Origin: Paraburkholderia phenazinium
GTDB taxonomy: Bacteria > Pseudomonadota > Gammaproteobacteria > Burkholderiales > Burkholderiaceae
Assembly: GCF_900142845.1 (NCBI RefSeq)
Contig: NZ_FSRU01000001.1
Location: 1,426,001 to 1,490,000 of the forward strand
Reading direction: 5' to 3'
Length of the DNA: 64,000 nt
In this document: in pieces, positions 8,614 to 16,086 of the stretch
Layout of the letters: every line of letters begins with the position of its first letter
Position numbering within the stretch: the first letter of the stretch is position 1
Notes under the pieces: generated by a model
Database searches by the model: none
Told to the model about the DNA's origin: nothing
What the model saw: only the letters and a program-made list of their open reading frames with translations
Made by a program: the position numbers and the translations under genes

Positions 8614-9372
8614 ATGAATCCCGTCTATGATTTCAAAGGCCAGGTAGCGCTCGTCACGGGCGCCAGTTCAGGCATGGGGCTGGTGACCGCGCAGGCATTT
8701 GCCGAGGCCGGCGCGAGCGTGGTACTGGTCGACCGGAACGCAGCGAAGCTGAATGCCGCGGTCGAGACGCTGACGGCCGCGGGGCATCGGGCAATCGCGA
8801 TCGTGTGCGATGTGTCCGACGAAGCGCAGGCCAAGGCAGCGGTCGAGCGCACGGTCGCCGAGTTCGGCCGGCTCGACATGGCTTATAACAATGCCGGCAT
8901 TCTGGGCCCGATGTGCGAGATGTCGTCGGAAACCGCAGAGGGCTATGACGAAGTGCAGGCGGTCAATCTGCGCGGCATCTGGACCTTCATGAAGCACGAA
9001 CTGCTGCAGATGAAGAAGCAGGGCAGCGGCGCGATCGTGAACTGCTCGTCATTGGGCGGTCTGGTGGGTCTGCCGGGACGCGCGGCCTATCACGCGAGCA
9101 AACATGGCGTGATCGGCCTCACCAAGAGCGCGGCACTCGACGTCGCGGCGCAAGGTATTCGCGTGAACGCCGTATGCCCTGGGTGCATCGACACGCCCAT
9201 GGGCGAAGAGATCGATCCGGCGGCCATGAAAGAGTTTCTCAAGGGCCAGCCGATCGGCCGCTTCGGCAGGTCCGACGAAGTGGCGGCGGCGGTGCTGTGG
9301 CTGTGCAGCCCGGGCGCCAGCCTGATTGTCGGCGTGGCGCTGCCGGTCGACGGTGGGTTCGTCGCGCATTGA
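8614..9372 (+). CDS. Short-chain dehydrogenase/reductase (SDR, classical)
   Basis: 252 residues with every classical SDR element: TGASSGMG cofactor loop (15-22), D40 after the second strand (suggesting NAD preference), NNAG (92-95), catalytic S145/S146, Y159 and K163 (YHASK), and a PG motif after the active site. An AAGGA ribosome site precedes the start. The gene is followed 20 bases later by a CMD-domain lipoprotein gene, so the two are probably cotranscribed. Substrate unknown; such SDRs oxidise diverse alcohols or reduce ketones. Confidence 0.92.
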   Translation: MNPVYDFKGQVALVTGASSGMGLVTAQAFAEAGASVVLVDRNAAKLNAAVETLTAAGHRAIAIVCDVSDEAQAKAAVERTVAEFGRLDMAYNNAGILGPMCEMSSETAEGYDEVQAVNLRGIWTFMKHELLQMKKQGSGAIVNCSSLGGLVGLPGRAAYHASKHGVIGLTKSAALDVAAQGIRVNAVCPGCIDTPMGEEIDPAAMKEFLKGQPIGRFGRSDEVAAAVLWLCSPGASLIVGVALPVDGGFVAH

Positions 9373-9391
9373 GATTTCATGGAGACAACCC

Positions 9392-10189
9392 ATGAGAACA
9401 ATCACGGCAGCGATCGCGGTGTTGTGCCTCGGCCTCGCTGCCTGCTCGTCAATCGGAAGGAAAACGGATATGGAAAGCTCGGAATCCCGGCATATCGTCA
9501 GCATGACTGACGATATGCGTGCGGTTTCGCCCGCCCTTGAGCGGTATACGAACGACGTGCTGCTCGGCGATTTGTGGAAGCGCCCGCAACTGTCGGCACG
9601 CGACCGCAGCATTGTGACGCTGTCGGTGTTGATTGCGCGCAATCAGAGTTCGGAGATGCCGTATTACCTTAACGTGGCCCTCGACAGCGGTCTCAAGCCC
9701 AGCGAGATTTCGGAGATCATTACGCATCTCGCGTTCTATTCGGGCTGGGCCAATGCCACCGCCGCCGCCCGGGCGACAAAAGCGGTGTTCGAGCAACGCG
9801 GGATCACGGTGGATCAGCTCCCGCCGGCCGCCGGTAATCGCCTGCCGCTCGACGCGGCTGCCGAGGCTCAGCGCGATGCCGCCGTTGCGCAAAACTTCGG
9901 GGCAGTGGCGCCGGGCGTGGTTCAGTTCACGCGAGATGCGCTGTTCCTGGATCTCTGGCTGCGTCCGGGGCTGGCTCCGCGCGATCGCAGTCTCGTCACA
10001 GTCAGCGCGCTGGTCGCCAGCGGGCAAGTCGCGCAACTGACCTATCACTTGAACAGGGCGATGGATAACGGCCTGACGAAGGCGCAGGCTTCGGAAGTCA
10101 TGACGCAACTGGCGTTTTATGCAGGCTGGCCTAATGTCTTTACGGCGCTGCCTGTTGTTAAGGATGTCCTCGAGAAGCGACCCGATTGA
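9392..10189 (+). CDS. Lipoprotein with two carboxymuconolactone decarboxylase (CMD) domains
   Basis: 265 residues. The ATG at 9392 (GGAG upstream) gives a lipoprotein signal peptide ending LAAC. Two tandem CMD/AhpD-like domains follow (~40-135 and ~165-262), aligned by DRSIVTLSVLIARNQSSEM and DRSLVTVSALVASGQVAQL. The second keeps the family His in YHLNRAMDNG, while the first has Tyr there (YYLNVALDSG). The CxxC of AhpD peroxidases is absent, so peroxidase activity is unlikely. Probably cotranscribed with the SDR upstream. Membrane anchoring of this fold is unusual. Confidence 0.85.
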   Translation: MRTITAAIAVLCLGLAACSSIGRKTDMESSESRHIVSMTDDMRAVSPALERYTNDVLLGDLWKRPQLSARDRSIVTLSVLIARNQSSEMPYYLNVALDSGLKPSEISEIITHLAFYSGWANATAAARATKAVFEQRGITVDQLPPAAGNRLPLDAAAEAQRDAAVAQNFGAVAPGVVQFTRDALFLDLWLRPGLAPRDRSLVTVSALVASGQVAQLTYHLNRAMDNGLTKAQASEVMTQLAFYAGWPNVFTALPVVKDVLEKRPD

Positions 10190-10278
10190 CGATAGGACGC
10201 CGGCGTGGAATCGGATAGCATAGTGGCGCTCGCCGATCCGCCGCTTCGGTTCCTCCTCGTCCTACGTCCTTCTCTTCA

Positions 10279-11151
10279 ATGAAAAAGTCCCGTTGCCTTG
10301 TTTCGACGCTCTGTGCCACGACGCTTGTCCTGTCGTCCGCCTTTGGCGCCCCCTCGGCATTCGCACAGACCCAAGGCGCGAACCTCGCTCCCGCCTCGGT
10401 TTCACCCGCTGCAAGCGAGGTAAGTGAAACCGTGGTGAAAGCCTTTGCGCCGAGCGGTACGCTACGCGCTTCCATTAACCTGGGCAACCCGGTGCTGGCG
10501 AGCCTCGATCCGGCAAGCGGCAAGCCGGTCGGCGTATCGGTCGATCTCGCCGCTGAACTCGCCCGCCGTCTCGGCGTGCCGCTGCAACTGGTCGCGGTTC
10601 GATCGGCGGGCGCCTCCGTGGACAACGTGAATCAGGACAAGGCCGACGTCGGCTTCTTCGCCGTCGATCCGAAGCGCGGACAGGAAATCAGTTTCACGAA
10701 ACCGTACGTGCTGATTGAAGGCTTTTATCTGGTGCGCGACGCATCGCCGATCACCACCAACGCCCAGGTCGATCAGGCGGGCGTGACGGTCGCCGTCGGC
10801 AAAGACAGTGCCTACGATCTGTTCCTCTCGCGCGAATTGCATCACGCGACAATCGTGCGGATTCCGACCTCGCCGGCCGTGGTGCAAGGCTTTCTGGATC
10901 AGCATCTGGACGTGGCCGCCGGCGTCAAGCAGCAACTGGAACGAGATGCGGCGAAGGCCGGCGGATTGCGGATCCTCGATCAACGCTTTATGGTGATCCG
11001 TCAGGCGATGGGCGTGCCCAAGGCAAAGGGCGCTGATGCGGCTGCGTACCTGGCGAAGTTTGTCGAGGACATGAAAGCATCGGGTTTTGTGGCGGCGTCC
11101 CTGGAGCGTCATCAGATCGAAGGCGCGGCCGTGGCAAAAGACAACGACTAG
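10279..11151 (+). CDS. Periplasmic substrate-binding protein (amino-acid ABC / PBP family 3-like)
   Basis: 290 residues with a signal peptide ending near PSAFAQ. The binding fold (~55-275) shows GTLRASINLGNP, SGKPVGVSVDLAAELARRLGV, DVGFFAVDPKRGQEISFTKPY and GVTVAVGKDSAYDLFL, the usual succession in solute-binding family 3. No permease or ATPase gene is adjacent, so it is an orphan binding protein, possibly serving a transporter elsewhere or acting in sensing. Ligand unknown. Confidence 0.85.
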   Translation: MKKSRCLVSTLCATTLVLSSAFGAPSAFAQTQGANLAPASVSPAASEVSETVVKAFAPSGTLRASINLGNPVLASLDPASGKPVGVSVDLAAELARRLGVPLQLVAVRSAGASVDNVNQDKADVGFFAVDPKRGQEISFTKPYVLIEGFYLVRDASPITTNAQVDQAGVTVAVGKDSAYDLFLSRELHHATIVRIPTSPAVVQGFLDQHLDVAAGVKQQLERDAAKAGGLRILDQRFMVIRQAMGVPKAKGADAAAYLAKFVEDMKASGFVAASLERHQIEGAAVAKDND

Positions 11152-11174
11152 CCACGATGGCCGACCTCGCTGCT

Positions 11175-11576
11175 TTAAAACAGCTTCTGCCATTGCTCCT
11201 GCTTTTGCATGTCCTCACGCGTGTTGACTTCGATCAGGACGCCACCCGGCGAGCGGCAAAAGAACCGCGATCCGCGCGAATTGTTGAAGACCGCCGTTTC
11301 CATAAGAACGCCGCCTTCCAGGAATTCCGTGTAGAGAGTATGGACGTCGTCGAGGCTCTCGACCTCCAGACCGAAGTGGAAGTTCGTCGGCCAGACCGGC
11401 GCTTCCTCCTTGACGTGGTCCAGAACGATGTCAAAACCGTTCCGTTTCAGCAGGCAGCTCTCGCCGACCGCGACGATCTCGCAGCCGAGGTATTTTTCAA
11501 AGAACGCAGCCGTCTCGGCGACGTTGGTGGTGGGGAAGCTCAGGTGGTTCAGTTTCGCTTCTTTGTGAAGATTCAT
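11175..11576 (-). CDS. VOC/glyoxalase-fold protein
   Basis: 133 residues with the paired beta-alpha-beta-beta-beta modules of the vicinal oxygen chelate superfamily: LNHLSFPTTNVAETAAFFEKYLG, NFHFGLEVESLDDV and FFCRSPGGVLIEVNT. Candidate metal ligands are H11, H68 and E126, numbered from the ATG at 11576. The ribosome site is weak. The frame stays open upstream to 11663 but lacks the fold. The gap upstream (11577-11832) holds repeated TGCGAG/CTCGCA motifs that could be its operator. Confidence 0.82.
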   Translation of the reverse strand: MNLHKEAKLNHLSFPTTNVAETAAFFEKYLGCEIVAVGESCLLKRNGFDIVLDHVKEEAPVWPTNFHFGLEVESLDDVHTLYTEFLEGGVLMETAVFNNSRGSRFFCRSPGGVLIEVNTREDMQKQEQWQKLF

Positions 11577-11780
11577 GAGGGTTCTCGCAGAAAAGTTGAA
11601 ATGTGCCGTCGTGGGAGCGGTCACAGAGCCGACCCTGTGCAATCTCAGCAGCTCGTGTGACATCCCACGGAGTCAATTTTGCGAGTAATTGCTCGATTTT
11701 AAAACTCGCATTGGACAACAGCTTTTCGTGGGGCGCCTGGCCCAGTATTGGCGGGGGTTTGAAGTGTCGGTCACAGTCGC

Positions 11781-11802
11781 AATGCGAATCATTGCTCGCA
11801 TT
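11781..11802. promoter_or_regulatory. Inverted-repeat motif cluster upstream of the VOC gene
   Basis: AATGCGA-N8-TCGCATT is a perfect 7-bp inverted repeat. About 80 bp closer to the VOC start another pair, TGCGAGT (11680-11686) and ACTCGCA (11704-11710), uses the same half-site. Recurrence of the half-site in one promoter region suggests a regulator. The binding protein is unknown; a distant resemblance to Fur boxes is noted but not claimed. Confidence 0.4.
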
Positions 11803-11832
11803 TGTGAGGCTGCGCGGCCAGCGGAATATCGT

Positions 11833-12474
11833 CTATTTCCTGGCGCGTGACTTTTCGGGCTGCCGATCCACAATCCCAAGGTATCCGAACAAGGCACGGC
11901 CGACGCGCGATTCCAGCGCTCCGCGGTTCACTTCGCCGCGCTCTCCCGCCGCGTCGACCATGGCGCGCAGAATGGCGACGAGGTCGTCGATCGCGATCTC
12001 GATGTCCGGCTGCGGCGGAATATCGTCATGCGCCAGAATCTGCCTAACCAACTCGCCAAAAGGAGCCTTGCATGTCGCGAGCTCTTTGCTGATAGCCGGC
12101 CGGTTTTCCTCGAAATCGAGCGCACGCGCAAGCAGAGGACGGCGCAGTTGCTGGTGAACCGAGACGGTAATCATGTACTTCAACGCGCTCTGACCGGTTG
12201 GCTGGCTCAGCGCGCCTTGGGCCTCGGCGTAGAACACGGCATGCTCGCGCTTGCTCAGGGCAACGATAATCGCGTCCTTGCCGGGGAAGTACTGATACAA
12301 GGTGCCGACGCTGACGCCCGCGCGCTGCGCGACGAGATTGGTATTCAGGCCGTCCATGCCTTTGCTTTCCAGCACGCGCGCCGCGGCCTCCAGAATCGTC
12401 GCAACGGTCTGTTCGGCACGGGATTGCTGGGGGATCTTGCGCGGCTTGACGGAGGGGTGCCGGGTTTTCGTCAT
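11833..12474 (-). CDS. TetR-family transcriptional regulator
   Basis: 213 residues, starting MTKTRHPSVKPRKIPQQSRAEQTV. The TetR DNA-binding domain occupies ~20-65: ILEAAARVLESKGMDGLNTNLVAQRAGVSVGTLYQYFPGKDAII, ending in the YxYFxxKxxL hallmark. The C-terminal ligand domain is divergent. It is divergent from a serine hydrolase gene (12657). The 180-bp gap holds ACACGCC-N9-GGCGTGT (12535-12557), a plausible operator. Likely represses itself and the hydrolase. Confidence 0.88.
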   Translation of the reverse strand: MTKTRHPSVKPRKIPQQSRAEQTVATILEAAARVLESKGMDGLNTNLVAQRAGVSVGTLYQYFPGKDAIIVALSKREHAVFYAEAQGALSQPTGQSALKYMITVSVHQQLRRPLLARALDFEENRPAISKELATCKAPFGELVRQILAHDDIPPQPDIEIAIDDLVAILRAMVDAAGERGEVNRGALESRVGRALFGYLGIVDRQPEKSRARK

Positions 12475-12656
12475 GATGCGGTCTGGTCCTGGTAAGAAGC
12501 GAGCATTGACTCGGATTCTACCGCGTAGACGACAACACGCCCTCCGGTCAGGCGTGTCACCACGTTTCTCGCACATTGGCGCAAAATATCGCGAGCCGTA
12601 CCACGGCCGATGCGCTGCCGTGTGCGGACTTCCCATCACGAACGCAGGAGACACCC

Positions 12657-13808
12657 ATGACGTTTGACGGTTCGGCCATCAAGGCGCTGCTGGACAAGGC
12701 AGTTTCGAAGGGCGGGGTTCATGGCATTGCGGCAGTGGTCGTCGACCGCAACGGCCCGCTGTTTCATCACGCCGCCGGCGAGGCCGGCCCACACACGCTG
12801 TTCCGCAACGCGTCGATGACGAAGGCTGTTGCCACGACGGCGGCACTGCAGCTCGTAGAGAAGGGGCTGCTGAGCCTCGAGGCCAGCGTCGAATCGATTT
12901 TGCCGGAGTTCGGCCAGTTACAGGTGCTGGACGGCTTCGACGGCGACCAGCCACGGCTGCGCCCGCCTGCCAGCAAGGCCACGGTGCGCCAACTGATGAC
13001 CCACACAGCCGGCTTCGGCTACTTCTTCCTCAACGAAAAGCTAAAGCGTTACCACGAGGTGACGGGTGAACCCCATCCCCTCACAGGCCTGAAGCGCAGT
13101 CTCTCGGTGCCGCTCGTCAACGACCCCGGCACCGCCTGGGAGTACGGCACCAACGTCGACTGGCTTGGGCTGGTGGTCGAAAAGCTCTCGGGGCAGAGTC
13201 TCGGCAGCTATCTCAAGCAGCATGTGTATGGTCCGCTGGGAATGAACGATTCCACCTTCACGCCCAGCGCCGAGCAACGCAGCCGCTTGCTGCGCGTGAT
13301 GCAGCGCCAGGCCGACGGTACGCTGGCGCCTTCGGGCATCGATCTGCCGCCGACCTCCGAATGGGACGCGGCCGGCCACGGCTCGTACGGGACGGTGCAG
13401 GACTACGGCCGTTTCCTGCAGGCGTGGCTTGACGATGGCGCCGGCATCCTCGAGCCGGCGACCGTGCAACTGGCGCTGCGGGACCACCTTGCGCCGATCG
13501 TCCTTCCGGGAGCGGTGAAGCCCACGGTGCCGGAGTTGTCGAACGAGGTGCCCACAGGGCTGGTGCCGCAGAGTTGGGGGCTGGGCTTCTGCCTCACACT
13601 CGCCGATCTGCCGGGCATGCGCAGCAGCGGCACCGCCGACTGGGCCGGCATCTTCAATTCGTACTACTGGATGGACCGCGCGAAAGGCATCGGCGGGGTG
13701 CTGATGACGCAGATCCTGCCGTTCTTCGACATGCCGGTCGTCGAGACGCTCATTGGCTTCGAGGCCGCGGTCTACCGGCAGGTGGGGGCGGTCGTACCGG
13801 CTGCATGA
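12657..13808 (+). CDS. Serine hydrolase of the beta-lactamase class C/esterase EstB family
   Basis: 383 residues. S53-M-T-K56 is the S-x-x-K nucleophile motif and Y163 in YGTN is the expected general base. THTAGFGYFF and GLGFCLT are other family blocks. No signal peptide is visible, which argues for a cytoplasmic esterase, transesterase or carboxylesterase rather than a true beta-lactamase. AGGAG is seven bases upstream of ATG 12657. It is divergent from the TetR gene, which probably controls it. Confidence 0.88.
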   Translation: MTFDGSAIKALLDKAVSKGGVHGIAAVVVDRNGPLFHHAAGEAGPHTLFRNASMTKAVATTAALQLVEKGLLSLEASVESILPEFGQLQVLDGFDGDQPRLRPPASKATVRQLMTHTAGFGYFFLNEKLKRYHEVTGEPHPLTGLKRSLSVPLVNDPGTAWEYGTNVDWLGLVVEKLSGQSLGSYLKQHVYGPLGMNDSTFTPSAEQRSRLLRVMQRQADGTLAPSGIDLPPTSEWDAAGHGSYGTVQDYGRFLQAWLDDGAGILEPATVQLALRDHLAPIVLPGAVKPTVPELSNEVPTGLVPQSWGLGFCLTLADLPGMRSSGTADWAGIFNSYYWMDRAKGIGGVLMTQILPFFDMPVVETLIGFEAAVYRQVGAVVPAA

Positions 13809-13832
13809 CGCGACTCTGAGAAGGAAACGGAA

Positions 13833-13852
13833 GGGAAAGCGGCCGCTTTCCC
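13833..13852. terminator. Perfect palindrome after the serine hydrolase gene
   Basis: GGGAAAGCGG and its exact complement form a 20-bp palindrome. An alternative longer fold pairs the GGAAGGG before it with CCCTTCC after it. It lies 25 bases after the stop codon, as a terminator would, but no T run follows. Confidence 0.45.
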
Positions 13853-14075
13853 GCTCCCTTCCTGTATCCGAACCTAAATATTTCTTTAAACCTGTCGTAA
13901 ACACCTAGGTAGATTGTCCAATTCCATGGTGACGCTGGAGCTGGACCCCGGCACGCGTGCTCATCCCGTCCGAGCATCGCTTCTGAACCCCGCGCATCCG
14001 ATGCCGGCCAACGGCAAGCGGCAAGCGTGAAGTGTCCAGCCGGGCCAGTCCGTCACAGCAAACAAGGGAATCATC

Positions 14076-15851
14076 GTGCCGTTTCTTAAGAACATGCGAG
14101 TGGTGACGCAGCTCGTTGCAGGTTTTGCGCTTGTCATCCTCCTGCTGGTGGGCTTGGGTGTGTTTTCGCTCTATGAGGTCAGCGCCGAAAACGATCATGT
14201 CGCGGCGCTGCGCGACAAGTGGGCGGCCAGCGTCAGCAGCAGCCTGCGGATGCAGAACGCGCTGAACCAGATGCGCCTCTCCGAATTCCGCATGGCCTCG
14301 ACCGACAAGGCCGCCGAGGTACAGGCGGTCGATTCGCGCATGGAGCCGCGTATCGAGGCCTTCCGTAGCGCGAGCGCGGAATACGAAAAGCTCATTTCCG
14401 AGCCGGAAGAGAAGACGGCCTTTGCGGACATCCAGGTTCTGATGCCCCAGTACATGGATCTCGATCAGCAGGTTCGGACGGCGGCGAAGGCCGGCAATCC
14501 GCAGCAGGCCATGAGCATCCTGACGGGGCAATCCGGGACGGTGCGGGATGCCGTCGCGAAGGACATCGACAAGATCGTCGCCATTAACGAGCAGGGCACG
14601 GCGCGCGAAGGCAAGGCGGCCCGCGACGCCTATCACGCGGCGATCGCGCTGGTGGTCGGCTTGATCGCCGCCGCAGCCGCCGTGGCGCTGGCCGTGGCGC
14701 TGTTCATCGCGCGCGGCTTCGCGCGGCAGCTCGGCGGCGAGCCGCGCGAAGCCGCCGCCATGGCCAGTGCGATCGCAGCCGGCAACCTGCGCGTCACGGT
14801 GCCGCTGAAGGCCGGCGACAACGCCAGCCTGATGTATTCGCTGGCCGCCATGAAGGAACAGTTGACGTCGATCGTGAGCGGCATCAAAAGCTCGAGCGAG
14901 TCGATTTCAGTGGCCGCAAGCGAGATTGCGCAAGGCAACACCGATCTGTCGCAGCGCACGGAAGAACAGGCCGCTTCCCTGGAGGAAACGGCGTCGAGCA
15001 TGGAGCAGTTGACCAGCGCCGTGCGCCAGAATGCGGACAACGCCAAGCAGGCCAGCACGCTCGCCACCTCGGGTTCGAGCGTTGCACAACGCGGCGGCGC
15101 GGAGATTGGCCGCGTGGTCGCGACCATGCACGAGATTGCCGAAAGCTCGGCGCGGGTCGCCGAGATCATCAGTGTGATCGAGGGGATCGCTTTTCAGACC
15201 AACATCCTGGCGCTCAACGCGGCAGTCGAGGCGGCCCGCGCCGGCGAACAGGGACGCGGCTTCGCCGTGGTGGCGGGCGAGGTGCGCACGCTGGCCCAGC
15301 GCAGCGCCACCGCCGCCAAGGAGATCAAGGACCTGATTACCGAATCGGTGAGCCGCATCGATGCCGGCTCGAAGCTGGTCGAAAACGCCGGCCGGACGAT
15401 GGACGAGATCGTGACCTCCGCCGGGCGCACGACCGATATCATGAACGAGCTCGCCGCAGCCTCCGAGGAGCAGAGCACCGGCATCGGCCAGGTCAATACC
15501 GCCATCACCCAGATGGACGAAGTCACGCAGCAGAACGCCGCGCTCGTCGAGCAGGCCTCGGCCGCGGCGCAGGCGCTGGCGCAGCAGGCGCAAGCCCTGC
15601 GCGATGCGGTGTCGGTCTTCAGCGTCGAGAGCGACGCGCCGCGTGCTGCGGTTTCGGCACGAGGGGCATCGGGGGCATCGGCGTCATCCGCCTCGCCGAG
15701 AAGGGCGCAGCCGGTTGCCCGTAGCGCGAAGACGCCGGCGCGGGCCACGCCTCGCCGAACCACTGTGCGTGCCGAGCCGGCGGGCGGCAGCGCGCCGTCC
15801 ACAGCCACCGCCGCAGCCGCGAACGAAGCGGATAATTGGCAGACCTTCTGA
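14076..15851 (+). CDS. Methyl-accepting chemotaxis protein with CheR/CheB docking tail
   Basis: 591 residues. TM1 is at ~10-32, the periplasmic four-helix sensor at ~35-188, TM2 at ~189-211 and HAMP at ~213-265. The cytoplasmic signalling hairpin carries the invariant tip [22 protein letters not shown]. The extreme C-terminus is NWQTF, matching the xWxxF pentapeptide that tethers CheR/CheB on high-abundance receptors, so it should be efficiently methylated and demethylated. The ligand is unknown: the sensor resembles Tsr/Tar-type four-helix domains. It stands alone without che genes nearby. Confidence 0.95.
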   Translation: MPFLKNMRVVTQLVAGFALVILLLVGLGVFSLYEVSAENDHVAALRDKWAASVSSSLRMQNALNQMRLSEFRMASTDKAAEVQAVDSRMEPRIEAFRSASAEYEKLISEPEEKTAFADIQVLMPQYMDLDQQVRTAAKAGNPQQAMSILTGQSGTVRDAVAKDIDKIVAINEQGTAREGKAARDAYHAAIALVVGLIAAAAAVALAVALFIARGFARQLGGEPREAAAMASAIAAGNLRVTVPLKAGDNASLMYSLAAMKEQLTSIVSGIKSSSESISVAASEIAQGNTDLSQRTEEQAASLEETASSMEQLTSAVRQNADNAKQASTLATSGSSVAQRGGAEIGRVVATMHEIAESSARVAEIISVIEGIAFQTNILALNAAVEAARAGEQGRGFAVVAGEVRTLAQRSATAAKEIKDLITESVSRIDAGSKLVENAGRTMDEIVTSAGRTTDIMNELAAASEEQSTGIGQVNTAITQMDEVTQQNAALVEQASAAAQALAQQAQALRDAVSVFSVESDAPRAAVSARGASGASASSASPRRAQPVARSAKTPARATPRRTTVRAEPAGGSAPSTATAAAANEADNWQTF

Positions 15852-15962
15852 GCGAAGCGGGCAAGCTCCCGGCAAGACCCGCGGTCCCGATGACATGATG
15901 CGGTTCGTCCGTTCCAGCGGCAGCGCCAGGGCCACGGCCATGCCACGGAGTAGGCTGACGCG

Positions 15963-16029
15963 CGTCCCGCGAGACGTGTTCACATTACGGCAGCCGTCAT
16001 CGGGCTTTCAACGGAGACCGCGCGGGACG
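15963..16029. promoter_or_regulatory. Spaced inverted repeat before the KfrA-like gene
   Basis: CGTCCCGCG (15963-15971) and CGCGGGACG (16021-16029) are perfect complements 49 bases apart, 58 bp upstream of the coiled-coil gene. KfrA-type proteins bind and repress their own promoters, so an operator pair is plausible. Chance pairing in GC-rich DNA is possible. Confidence 0.35.
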
Positions 16030-16086
16030 TAGTAAGGTATTGGGGACTCGGTCTTCCGCCCGCTCACATTGATTTTTGAGGCGCTT

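Noticed and set aside
11781..11802. Fur box
   Set aside because: The AATGCGAATCATTGC resemblance is partial, and neither neighbour is an iron gene; reported only as an unexplained inverted repeat.
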